From QHXN01 sp040509515 (GTDB taxonomy: Bacteria; Acidobacteriota; Blastocatellia; Pyrinomonadales; Pyrinomonadaceae), in NCBI GenBank assembly GCA_040509515.1, contig JBEVKV010000010.1:1-9125 (forward strand): a DNA stretch of 9,125 nucleotides, given 5' to 3'. Made by a program: the position numbers and the translations under genes. The first letter of the stretch is position 1, and every line of letters begins with the position of its first letter. The notes beneath the pieces were generated by a model that worked only from the letters and a program-made list of their open reading frames with translations, was not told the DNA's origin and searched no databases. Positions 1 through 5,665 of the stretch are shown piece after piece.

Positions 1-250
1 GGTCGTCGGGGATGAGGACGGTGACGGACCGGCCGATGACCTCGTCGGCCGTGTAGCCGAAGACGCGCTCGGCGCCGCGGTTCCAGCTCGTGATGACGCC
101 GTCGAGCGTCTTCGTGATTACCGCGTCCTCGGCGGACTCGATGATGGCGGACAGCCAGTAGGGGGACAGCTCCGGGCTCCTGAGCCGTGCGACCCACTCC
201 TCGGGTGTCAACCCCTCTGGCGCTGCCTTCGTGGGAGGATCGAGGGACAT
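1..250 (-). CDS. PAS-domain signalling protein, N-terminal fragment
   Basis: This is the first 83 residues of a gene that runs off the left edge of the window; the start codon is the complement of 248-250. The sequence shows a short leader of about 30 residues. A PAS domain then begins around residue 33 with AIIESAEDAVITKTLDG, followed by ITSWNRGAERVFGY and the E-x-IGR-x4-LIP end of the core at residues 70-81. This run is typical of PAS sensor domains found in histidine kinases, diguanylate cyclases and PAS-GAF hybrid regulators. The output domain lies outside the window, so the type of regulator cannot be stated. No signal peptide or membrane segment is seen in this part, suggesting a cytoplasmic sensor. 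A weak GGAAGA lies about ten bases upstream of the ATG. The gene is divergent from the subtilase. The PAS assignment is firm; ligand and output are unknown. Confidence 0.85.
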   Translation of the reverse strand, partial: MSLDPPTKAAPEGLTPEEWVARLRSPELSPYWLSAIIESAEDAVITKTLDGVITSWNRGAERVFGYTADEVIGRSVTVLIPDD

Positions 251-304
251 AAATGCGGTCTCTTCCGTCGAACTCGTGTGTGCTTTCTTGAAGGGGCGAG
301 GCGG

Positions 305-310
305 ATTATA
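305..310 (-). promoter_or_regulatory. candidate -10 box for the PAS gene
   Basis: On the minus strand this reads TATAAT, a perfect consensus -10 preceded by TG. It would give a transcript starting near 298 with a leader of about 48 bases before the ATG of the PAS gene. No good -35 is visible at the usual spacing; the place where one would sit is GC-rich and abuts a run of seven G (minus strand) at 323-329. The call rests on the hexamer and its position only. Confidence 0.4.
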
Positions 311-366
311 CAGTGCGGGTCACCCCCCCGCACGGCGAATGTCATCCGCAGTACAAAAAAAATCTC

Positions 367-395
367 TTGCGCGCCGCGCGAAAGGTGATTATATT
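367..395 (+). promoter_or_regulatory. sigma-70-like promoter of the subtilase
   Basis: TTGCGC at 367-372 and TATATT at 390-395 are separated by exactly 17 bases, the optimal spacing for a housekeeping sigma factor. Eight A residues at 355-362 lie directly upstream of the -35. Transcription would begin near 402 and give a leader of about 218 bases before the start codon at 620. This is the best-looking promoter in the window, judged by eye only. Confidence 0.6.
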
Positions 396-559
396 GCACG
401 CACTCACAAGTAGATTTCAGCTCGTGCTCAGACAGACAGTTCTACCCGCTCTTCTCTTGCCCACTGTCGGATTGCCTTTCCCCCTAACTTGAGGTGCGCG
501 TGCGTCGCATTCCCGATAGCGTCGCGCGGGCCGTGTTTCTCCCCGGCGTCGAAGACTCA

Positions 560-582
560 ACGGCGGACGTTCGTGCCGCCGT
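560..582 (+). other. hairpin in the subtilase leader
   Basis: ACGGCGG (560-566) and CCGCCGT (576-582) form a perfect 7-bp stem with a 9-base loop, ending 28 bases before the Shine-Dalgarno sequence. It has no T tract, so it is not a terminator. It could affect mRNA stability or translation, or be a chance result of high GC. Confidence 0.3.
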
Positions 583-610
583 CCGGCCTCAACCATCAGA
601 CAAGATATTT

Positions 611-616
611 GGAGGG
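611..616 (+). promoter_or_regulatory. Shine-Dalgarno GGAGGG fixing the subtilase start
   Basis: GGAGGG lies three bases before the ATG at 620 and is within a TTTGGAGGGAAT context that is AT-rich compared with the surroundings. The spacing is short, but the downstream ATG begins a textbook signal peptide. The frame is open further upstream to 494, but that extension has no ribosome binding site and would bury the signal peptide behind 42 unrelated residues. Confidence 0.6.
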
Positions 617-619
617 AAT

Positions 620-1834
620 ATGAGAAAAAGTCTCCTACTGTTCGCCGCGCTTGCCCTGTCTCTCACCGCATTGCTCTCCGCCAACACGCCGAACACACGT
701 TCCTCCGCCAGCCCCGCGCGCAAGAACGACAAGCTCCACAAGAAGGGCGCGAAGGCCATCCCCGGCCACTACATCGTCGTCCTCGAAGATTATGCGGCCG
801 GCGAGCCCGGCGAGTTTTCACAGGCCAAACAGTTGACCGATGTGCTCGTCTCGGCCTACGGCGGCAAGGTCAACAAGCACTTCAGCAAGGCCATCAACGG
901 CTACGCCGCCGAGATGACCGAGGACGAGGCGCTCGCCCTGAGCGAAGACCCGCGCGTCAGCTTCGTCGAGGAAGACCAGATCGTCAGCATCAACGCCACG
1001 CAGAGCGGCGCGACGTGGGGGCTCGACCGCATCGACCAGCGCAACCGCCCCCTGAGCGGCACCTACACCTACAACTACACGGGCTCGGGCGTCCGCGCCT
1101 ATATCATCGACACCGGCATCCGCACCACGCACTCGCAGTTCGGCGGCCGCGCCTCCGTCGGCGCTGACTTTGTCGGCGACGGCCGCAACGGGCAGGACTG
1201 CAACGGCCACGGCACGCACGTCGCCGGCACCGTCGGCGGCTCGACCTACGGCGTCGCCAAGAGCGTCTCGCTGCGCGCGGTGCGCGTGCTCAACTGCTCG
1301 GGCTCGGGGACGAACTCGGGCGTCATCGCGGGCGTGGACTGGGTTCGCGCCAACCGCCAACTGCCGGCGGTCGCCAACATGAGCCTCGGCGGCGGGGCGT
1401 CGTCGGCGCTCGACACGGCGGTCAACAACGCGATTAACGCGGGCGTGACCTTCGTCGTCGCCGCCGGCAACAGCAACGCCAACGCGTGCAACTACTCGCC
1501 CGCGCGCGCCGCGGCGGCCATCACCGTCGGCTCGACCACCTCGACCGACGCGCGCTCGTCCTTCTCCAACTACGGCACCTGCGTCGACATCTTCGCGCCG
1601 GGCTCTTCGATCACCTCGTCGTGGTCTACGTCGGACACGGCGACCAACACCATCAGCGGCACGTCGATGGCGTCGCCGCACGTCGCCGGCGCGGCGGCGC
1701 TCTACCTGCAAGCCAACCCGGGCGCGTCGAACGCGACCGTCCGCAACGCGCTCGTCAACGGCTCGACGGCGAACGTCGTGACCAACGCGGGCACGGGCTC
1801 GCCCAACCGCCTGCTCTACACGCTCTTCTTCTAG
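620..1834 (+). CDS. secreted subtilisin-like serine protease (I9-S8, aqualysin / proteinase K type)
   Basis: A 404-residue secreted endopeptidase precursor. Residues 1-21 are a Sec signal peptide (MRKS, then a Leu/Ala-rich core ending LLSA). Residues about 49-124 are an I9 inhibitor/chaperone propeptide (HYIVVLEDY to FVEEDQIVSI). The catalytic domain probably begins near A126 (ATQSGATWGLDRIDQ). The triad is Asp164 (YIIDTGIRTTH), His197 (NGHGTHVAG) and Ser349 (SGTSMASPHVAG), with Asn284 (AAGN) in the oxyanion hole. The four cysteines of the catalytic domain, 194, 226, 290 and 321, have the spacing of the two disulfides of aqualysin I (67-99 and 163-194 in its numbering, from memory), and many segments match that enzyme. 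The protein stops right after the fold (SPNRLLYTLFF) and lacks the C-terminal pro-domain that aqualysin I carries. It is monocistronic, with its own promoter and terminator. Expected role: self-processed extracellular or periplasmic degradation of proteins, probably calcium-stabilised. Confidence 0.95.
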   Translation: MRKSLLLFAALALSLTALLSANTPNTRSSASPARKNDKLHKKGAKAIPGHYIVVLEDYAAGEPGEFSQAKQLTDVLVSAYGGKVNKHFSKAINGYAAEMTEDEALALSEDPRVSFVEEDQIVSINATQSGATWGLDRIDQRNRPLSGTYTYNYTGSGVRAYIIDTGIRTTHSQFGGRASVGADFVGDGRNGQDCNGHGTHVAGTVGGSTYGVAKSVSLRAVRVLNCSGSGTNSGVIAGVDWVRANRQLPAVANMSLGGGASSALDTAVNNAINAGVTFVVAAGNSNANACNYSPARAAAAITVGSTTSTDARSSFSNYGTCVDIFAPGSSITSSWSTSDTATNTISGTSMASPHVAGAAALYLQANPGASNATVRNALVNGSTANVVTNAGTGSPNRLLYTLFF

Positions 1835-1858
1835 GGGAGCCGCCCTTCGGGCAACTCC

Positions 1859-1880
1859 GGCGGGGGCCACTCTCCCCGCC
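1859..1880 (+). other. GC-rich hairpin after the subtilase
   Basis: GGCGGGG (1859-1865) pairs with CCCCGCC (1874-1880) over an 8-base loop, 24 bases after the subtilase stop. It has no T tract. It probably stabilises the 3' end or helps the full terminator immediately downstream. Confidence 0.35.
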
Positions 1881-1893
1881 GCCCGCCGGGGGA

Positions 1894-1934
1894 GCCGGCG
1901 CGGACGCATACAGTCGTCCGCGCCGGCTTTTTTT
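1894..1934 (+). terminator. intrinsic terminator of the subtilase
   Basis: GCCGGCGCGGACG (1894-1906) and CGTCCGCGCCGGC (1915-1927) form a perfect 13-bp stem with an 8-base loop, followed directly by seven T (1928-1934). This is a classic rho-independent terminator and separates the subtilase from the NAD-salvage genes. Confidence 0.9.
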
Positions 1935-1948
1935 GCGCCGCGCCCCGC

Positions 1949-1972
1949 CGTAGAATGTCGCGTAGAATGTCG
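1949..1972 (+). repeat. 12-bp tandem duplication upstream of pncA
   Basis: CGTAGAATGTCG occurs twice without gap (1949-1960 and 1961-1972), 40 bases before the pncA start. Each copy contains TAGAAT, a plausible -10 hexamer, so this is where the pncA promoter would be expected. The only nearby -35-like hexamer, TTGCGC at 1933-1938, lies 12 or 24 bases from the two copies, neither of which is a normal spacing. The repeat is certain; promoter function is a guess. Confidence 0.6.
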
Positions 1973-2012
1973 TCAGACAGCTCGGGTCAATTCGCGGAGT
2001 GAGGTGCGCTGG

Positions 2013-2570
2013 ATGTCAACTCGGAGTGAAGGGCGGGCGCTCATCGTCGTCGACGTGCAGAACGACTTCTGCCCCGGCGGCGCGCTCGCCGTCGAGCGAG
2101 GCGACGAGGTGGTCGCGCCGCTCAACAGTCTCATCGAAGAGTTTCTCGAACGGGGCGAGCCCGTCTACAAGAGTCGCGACTGGCACCCGGCGCGGACGAA
2201 ACATTTTGCGGACTACGGCGGGACGTGGCCCGTCCACTGCGTGCAGGGGACGTTCGGCGCGGAGTTCCACAGGCAACTGCTCGACGACCCGCGCGTCCAG
2301 GTAGTCTCGAAGGGGATGGGCGACGAGGACACTTACTCGGCCTTCGACGGCACGGCGCTCGCCGAAGAGTTGCGGCGGCGGGGCGTCCGAGAGGTCTGGG
2401 TCGGCGGGCTCGCCACGGACTACTGCGTCAAGCAGACCGTCCTCGACGCGCTGCGCGAAGGCTTCCGCGTCCGCGCGCTCTCCGAAGCCATGCGCGCCGT
2501 CAACCTCCGGCCGGACGACGGCCGACGCGCCCTCGAAGAGATGCGCGCCGCCGGCGCGGAAATAGTGTAA
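2013..2570 (+). CDS. pncA: nicotinamidase (EC 3.5.1.19)
   Basis: A cytoplasmic amidase of 185 residues that hydrolyses nicotinamide to nicotinate and ammonia, the first step of the deamidating NAD salvage route. It is an isochorismatase-fold protein with the full PncA signature. The catalytic residues are Asp14 (IVVDVQNDFCPGG), Lys100 (VVSKGMG) and Cys138 (ATDYCVKQT). The metal site is Asp56 and His58 (SRDWHP), His64 (TKHF) and His75 (WPVHCVQGT). The cis-peptide region GGLATDYC is intact, and the length is normal for bacterial PncA. The start is taken at the ATG at 2013 because GGAGTGAGG (1996-2004) lies eight bases upstream; a GTG at 2004 in the same frame would add three residues but leaves too little room for a ribosome site. 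The next gene encodes the enzyme that consumes nicotinate, which supports the assignment. Pyrazinamidase side activity is common in the family. Confidence 0.95.
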   Translation: MSTRSEGRALIVVDVQNDFCPGGALAVERGDEVVAPLNSLIEEFLERGEPVYKSRDWHPARTKHFADYGGTWPVHCVQGTFGAEFHRQLLDDPRVQVVSKGMGDEDTYSAFDGTALAEELRRRGVREVWVGGLATDYCVKQTVLDALREGFRVRALSEAMRAVNLRPDDGRRALEEMRAAGAEIV

Positions 2571-2573
2571 GAA

Positions 2574-2660
2574 GCGACGAGCGACGAGTGAAGGGAAAGA
2601 GCGGCAACCCTTTGCCGTTTTTTCTTTTACTCGTCACCCGTCACCCGTCACTCGTCACTC
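2574..2660 (+). repeat. heptamer-repeat hairpin element between pncA and pncB
   Basis: Almost the whole pncA-pncB gap is one structure. The left arm contains GCGACGA twice (2574-2580, 2581-2587) followed by GTG. The right arm is four 7-bp units, ACTCGTC, ACCCGTC, ACCCGTC and ACTCGTC (2629-2656), plus a partial ACTC (2657-2660). Folding 2574-2607 onto 2612-2644 gives about 30 base pairs, including four G-U, with one bulge at 2590 and three mismatches. The core is a terminator-like hairpin. The arrangement resembles intergenic REP- or MITE-like repeats; whether other copies exist in the genome cannot be seen here. Confidence 0.65.
2602..2628 (+). terminator. terminator-like core within the pncA-pncB gap
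   Basis: CGGCAA (2602-2607) and TTGCCG (2612-2617) form a 6-bp stem with a CCCT loop, followed by TTTTTTCTTTT (2618-2628). It would reduce read-through from pncA into pncB. The T tract can instead pair with the purine-rich AAGGGAAAGAG (2591-2601) in the longer hairpin, so its termination strength is uncertain. Confidence 0.55.
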
Positions 2661-2665
2661 AAAAA

Positions 2666-4126
2666 ATGCTCAACATCGACCGCTATCACGCCACGATGGG
2701 CGACGCCTCTTACAAGGAGGTGACGCGCCTGCACGACGCGCTTTTGAGCGACACCGAGGCGACCTTCTACGTCACGCAGCGCAAGCTGACTTACGCGCCG
2801 TGCCTCGGGCACGAGCGGCTGCTGCGCTCGCTCTTAGACCTGCGCGTCGACCGGCCGCGGCTGCGCACGCTCGAACAGGATCGCGGCGGCCTGCGCCTGT
2901 TCGCCCGCGCCGTCGAGGACATCAGCTTCGCCGGCACCGTGCGCGCCGTCCGCCCCGGCACGCTGATGTTCGCCGGCCAGCCCTTCGCCGACATCACCGG
3001 CGCCTTCGGGCTCACGCAGGCGCAGGAGATAAAGTTCGAGCACGCCTTCGACCTCCCGATGACGACCGCCGCCATCGCCATGCAGATTCGCATGGCCGCG
3101 GGCGACCGCTGGCTCTCCGACTTCAGCCTGCGCCGCAACGGCGACATCGAGCGCGCGGTGGACGTGGCGACCTACGCCTTCATCGGCGGGTTCAACGACA
3201 CCTCGAACATGGAGGCCGCGCACCGGCTCGAAATCCCCGCGGTCGGCACAGAGGCGCACTACTGGCAGCAGTCCTACGTCGAGTTTATGGACGAGCCCGA
3301 GGTCGAGCCCCGCACGGGCCGGCCCAAGCACTTCGAGCAGGTCGCCTTCGAGCGCTGGCTCGACGCCAACCCGCAGGGGACGACGCTCCTGCTCGACACC
3401 ATCGACGTTCACATGGGCGCCGTCCACGCCGCGCTCGCCGCCACCTCCAGCCCCGAACGCCGCCGCGCCTTCAAGGGCTTCCGCGTGGACTCGGGCGACC
3501 TCGCCAAGCTCGGCCGCTGGTGCCTTGAGTTCTTCGAGGCCAACGGGTTCAGCGACCTGATGCCCGTGCTGACCGGCGACCTCGACGTCGAAGGCGTCCG
3601 CCGCATCGTCGAAGAGTTCCCGGCCGCCGCCGGCTTCGGCATCGGCACCAAGCTCTCGGGCGAAGTCCGACGCGTCGCCGGCGTCATCTTCAAGGAGTGC
3701 GTCATCGACGGCCGTCCCACGCTCAAGGCTTCCAACACGCCTGAGAAGTCGACGCTGCCCGGCCGGCTTCAGGTCTTTCGCGGCGTCGGTGCCGACGGCC
3801 GCTACGTCGCCGACGTGACCGGGCTCGAAGAGGAGGAGGTCGAGATTCCCGGCGCGGCGCGGGTCGAGCGACTACTTCAGCCCTTCTGGGTGGGCGGCCG
3901 TCACGGCTCGATTCCGTCAATCCTCAAGCAGAAGGCTTTCGTCGAACAGCAGCTCGTGCGCTTCCCCTCCCTCGACGAATACCCGCACGCGCTGAGCGAC
4001 AAACTGAACCGCCTGCGCGACGAGCTGACCGCGCGGATGCGCACCGACGACTCCGGCTGGCGGCAAGTCCTCAACCTCCCCGAACAACTCGAAGCCGAAC
4101 TCGCCGCGGCGGCGGCGCGAACGTGA
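2666..4126 (+). CDS. pncB: nicotinate phosphoribosyltransferase (EC 6.3.4.21)
   Basis: A cytoplasmic enzyme of 486 residues that joins nicotinate to PRPP, with ATP hydrolysis, to give nicotinate mononucleotide. Family landmarks in order: DRYHATM near the N-terminus (5-11, a divergent form of the usual DLYQLTM); FSLRRNG (153-159) and GGFNDTSN (174-181); GTEAHYW (194-200) with His198 at the place of the phosphorylated histidine; TTLLLDTIDVHMG (239-251); FRVDSGDLAKLG (272-283), the PRPP-binding region; TGDLD (303-307); GFGIGTKL (323-330); and LPGRLQVFR (364-372). The N-terminal landmark supports the ATG at 2666 rather than a later Met. There is no Shine-Dalgarno sequence: the ATG is preceded by five A and the heptamer repeats. 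The frame stays open upstream through pncA, but that part is not protein-like. It forms a pathway pair with pncA 95 bases upstream, although the hairpin between them may uncouple expression. Confidence 0.92.
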   Translation: MLNIDRYHATMGDASYKEVTRLHDALLSDTEATFYVTQRKLTYAPCLGHERLLRSLLDLRVDRPRLRTLEQDRGGLRLFARAVEDISFAGTVRAVRPGTLMFAGQPFADITGAFGLTQAQEIKFEHAFDLPMTTAAIAMQIRMAAGDRWLSDFSLRRNGDIERAVDVATYAFIGGFNDTSNMEAAHRLEIPAVGTEAHYWQQSYVEFMDEPEVEPRTGRPKHFEQVAFERWLDANPQGTTLLLDTIDVHMGAVHAALAATSSPERRRAFKGFRVDSGDLAKLGRWCLEFFEANGFSDLMPVLTGDLDVEGVRRIVEEFPAAAGFGIGTKLSGEVRRVAGVIFKECVIDGRPTLKASNTPEKSTLPGRLQVFRGVGADGRYVADVTGLEEEEVEIPGAARVERLLQPFWVGGRHGSIPSILKQKAFVEQQLVRFPSLDEYPHALSDKLNRLRDELTARMRTDDSGWRQVLNLPEQLEAELAAAAART

Positions 4127-4144
4127 AGACGGCGCGGAGACGCC

Positions 4145-4170
4145 CGACCGCGCGATTCTCCGCGCGGTCG
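4145..4170. other. hairpin between convergent genes
   Basis: CGACCGCGCG (4145-4154) and CGCGCGGTCG (4161-4170) form a perfect 10-bp stem with a 6-base loop. It lies between the ends of pncB and the minus-strand dioxygenase gene, which are 67 bases apart. It has no T tract on either strand, so it may be a transcript-stabilising or bidirectional 3'-end structure rather than a canonical terminator. Confidence 0.45.
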
Positions 4171-4193
4171 AGCCCATCAGAAATATTCGAGGG

Positions 4194-4844
4194 TTAACGG
4201 TACCAGCCGTCAACGAGCCGGTTGCGCTCGGCCAGCGCCGGGTCGATGCGAAAGTCGCGGACGGCTTGCGCGACGCCGGGCTCGCCCGGTTCGAGCGCGA
4301 CGACGTTCGAGAAGCGGCCGAGTTCGCGTGCGCGCGCGACGACGCCCGACTGGAGTTTCGGGTCGTCGTCGAAGTAGTAGGACTCGACCCAGTGGTCGGG
4401 GAGTCTCGGCGGCTCAAGGTGGACGTGGATGTGCATCGGTGGCTGCGAGGCGACGTTGGCGTAGTGCGCGGGCTGGACGGTCTCGAAGGCGTAACGCCCC
4501 CGCGCGTCCGTCCAAACGGTTCCGCGCAGACGCGCGCGGCGCGGGTCGCTGACGGGGCGGCTGTAGTAGCCCTCGGCGTCCGTCTGGTAGAGAAATATCC
4601 TGACGTTCGGGACGGGCCTGTCACCCGCGTCGTAGACCGTGCCGCGCATGAGCAGGCGCGCGCCGGGCTCGTCGCGCCCCGCGATCTCGATTCGCGAGGG
4701 ACGCCCCGCGCCGAGCGCGTTCTCGACCGGCGCGGCCCGCAGACAGGCCGCCGCGGGCGGCAGCGCCGCCGCCGTCAGCGCGAACGCCGACGCGCCCTTG
4801 ATGAAGCTCCTCCGACCATCAACGTCCGACGCTCTACTTTTCAT
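4194..4844 (-). CDS. Tat-exported intradiol ring-cleavage dioxygenase-like protein
   Basis: This protein has 216 residues. The N-terminus has a twin-arginine signal (GRRSFIKGAS, residues 10-19) and a hydrophobic stretch to about residue 35. An Ala-Ala-Ala-Cys at 31-34 could be a weak lipobox. Residues about 65-161 match the intradiol dioxygenase core (catechol and protocatechuate 3,4-dioxygenases): RGTVYDAGDRPVPNVRIFLYQTDAEGYY, LRGTVWTDARGRYAFETVQPAHY, then PPMHIHVHL and ESYYFDDDP. All four expected Fe(III) ligands can be placed at Tyr94, Tyr128, His138 and His140. The Arg three residues before the first His in protocatechuate dioxygenase (RPAHIH, from memory) is absent; Pro135 is there. The fold and export are well supported, but the substrate is unknown and aromatic cleavage is not proven. 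A strong GGGAGG (complement of 4850-4855), five bases upstream, fixes the start. No catabolic genes lie nearby. Confidence 0.82.
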   Translation of the reverse strand: MKSRASDVDGRRSFIKGASAFALTAAALPPAAACLRAAPVENALGAGRPSRIEIAGRDEPGARLLMRGTVYDAGDRPVPNVRIFLYQTDAEGYYSRPVSDPRRARLRGTVWTDARGRYAFETVQPAHYANVASQPPMHIHVHLEPPRLPDHWVESYYFDDDPKLQSGVVARARELGRFSNVVALEPGEPGVAQAVRDFRIDPALAERNRLVDGWYR

Positions 4845-4849
4845 ACTCG

Positions 4850-4855
4850 CCTCCC
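4850..4855 (-). promoter_or_regulatory. strong Shine-Dalgarno of the dioxygenase-like gene
   Basis: The minus strand reads AAGGGAGG, then five bases, then ATG. This decides the start at 4844, which also places the twin-arginine motif at residues 11-12, as expected for a Tat signal. Confidence 0.75.
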
Positions 4856-5015
4856 TTCAGTGAGCCGCGCCGCGTCAAACGTCCCGTCCGTCGTATTTCT
4901 TTCCACTCAAACTCGACGGCGGGCACCCGACGCGCTACACAGACCTGTCAGTCTTATGCGTGACGGCGACGGCGTTAAGAGCAACAACGCAAGTTGAGCG
5001 TGAAAGGTTCGCGGG

Positions 5016-5037
5016 GCGATGCGTTCGGGCGCGTCGC
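5016..5037 (-). other. hairpin just after the TMEM175-family gene
   Basis: GCGATGCG (5016-5023) and CGCGTCGC (5030-5037) form an 8-bp stem, with one non-Watson-Crick position, and a 6-base loop. It lies three bases beyond the stop of the minus-strand gene. It has no T tract on the minus strand, so termination is unproven. The rest of the 4856-5040 gap shows no feature I can support. Confidence 0.35.
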
Positions 5038-5040
5038 TGC

Positions 5041-5625
5041 TCACGGCGACGGTTCGGCGAGCGTATGCTCGATGCGGCGGTCGGGGATGAGCCACATGAT
5101 TGCGACCACGACGTACAGCGCGCAGGCGAGCCACGGGTTGACGAACGCGAGCGGGATGGCCGCGGCGTAAATCACCACGGACACCTTGCCTTTGAAGTCC
5201 TTGCCCAGCGCCTTCGCCAGCGCCGAATCACGGCCGTGGTATGAGATGAGGACGCGGGCCAAAATGTAATAAGCCACCGCGGAGCACAGCAACACCGCGC
5301 CGTACAAAGCGACGGGCCAGGCGGCGAAGTGATTCTCGCCCATCCAGCCGGTGACGAAAGGAACGAGCGACAGCCAGAACAGCAGGTGCAGGTTGGCCCA
5401 CAGGATGCGGCCGTTGACGTGCCTGACCGCGTGCAGCAGGTGGTGGTGATTGCTCCAGTAGATGCCGACGTAGATGAAACTGAGCACGTAGCTCAGGGCT
5501 ACGGGGATCAGCGGGCCGAGCGCGGCGAGGTCAACACCGTGCGGCACCTTCAACTCCAACACCATGATCGTGATGATGATGGCGAGCACGCCGTCGCTGA
5601 ACGCCTCCAAACGCCCCTTGCCCAT
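5041..5625 (-). CDS. TMEM175 (DUF1211) family membrane protein, putative potassium channel
   Basis: An integral membrane protein of 194 residues. The hallmark is the N-terminal RLEAFSDGVLAIIIT (residues 5-19), containing the FSDG signature that opens the pore-lining first helix of TMEM175 proteins. Six hydrophobic segments are visible at about 11-27, 38-58, 75-95, 102-124, 147-163 and 165-181, as in single-repeat bacterial members. A SNHHHLLH stretch (58-65) after the second segment is also typical. Characterised bacterial homologues are tetrameric potassium-selective leak channels, so a role in potassium permeability is likely but inferred. The ATG at 5625 is chosen over the adjacent in-frame TTG at 5628 because GGAGG (complement of 5632-5636) then has six-base spacing. 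The gene lies 40 bases downstream of the GrpB-family gene on the same strand, so the two are probably cotranscribed. Confidence 0.9.
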   Translation of the reverse strand: MGKGRLEAFSDGVLAIIITIMVLELKVPHGVDLAALGPLIPVALSYVLSFIYVGIYWSNHHHLLHAVRHVNGRILWANLHLLFWLSLVPFVTGWMGENHFAAWPVALYGAVLLCSAVAYYILARVLISYHGRDSALAKALGKDFKGKVSVVIYAAAIPLAFVNPWLACALYVVVAIMWLIPDRRIEHTLAEPSP

Positions 5626-5665
5626 CAACGTCCTCCATTTAATGTGTCAACGCCCGACGCCGGAG

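Larger units (their letters stand above)
251..619. other. divergent intergenic region, PAS gene / subtilase
   Basis: These 369 bases separate two divergent genes. The stretch holds a good plus-strand promoter (367-395), a weaker minus-strand -10 (305-310), a run of seven C (323-329) and a run of eight A (355-362). The A run lies just upstream of the plus-strand -35, where it could act as an UP-like element. From about 402 to 610 lies what would be a transcribed leader of roughly 215 bases for the subtilase. It contains one small hairpin (560-582). Short open frames in this region have no ribosome binding site or recognisable protein and are not called as genes. Confidence 0.6.

Noticed and set aside
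494..619. N-terminal extension of the subtilase from the GTG/ATG region at 494
   Set aside because: It would put 42 residues before a standard signal peptide and has no ribosome site; GGAGGG supports 620.
251..619. tRNA or known riboswitch in the divergent region
   Set aside because: No cloverleaf, TTCGANNC T-arm in context, or known aptamer motif was found by eye.
818..1909. 363-codon open frame antisense to the subtilase
   Set aside because: It is almost entirely Arg, Ala, Val, Gly and Asp, lies opposite a clear protease gene, and reflects high GC at third positions. No ribosome site or recognisable domain.
2629..2660. CRISPR-like or tandem-repeat array
   Set aside because: The units are 7 bp with no spacers and are part of a hairpin, so this is not a CRISPR array.
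2225..2665. In-frame upstream extension of pncB across pncA
   Set aside because: The translation is Arg/Ala/Pro-rich, overlaps pncA in another frame, and the NAPRTase family N-terminus starts at 2666.
4266..4997. 243-codon plus-strand open frame opposite the dioxygenase-like gene
   Set aside because: Low-complexity shadow frame; the minus-strand protein has a Tat signal, iron ligands and a strong Shine-Dalgarno.
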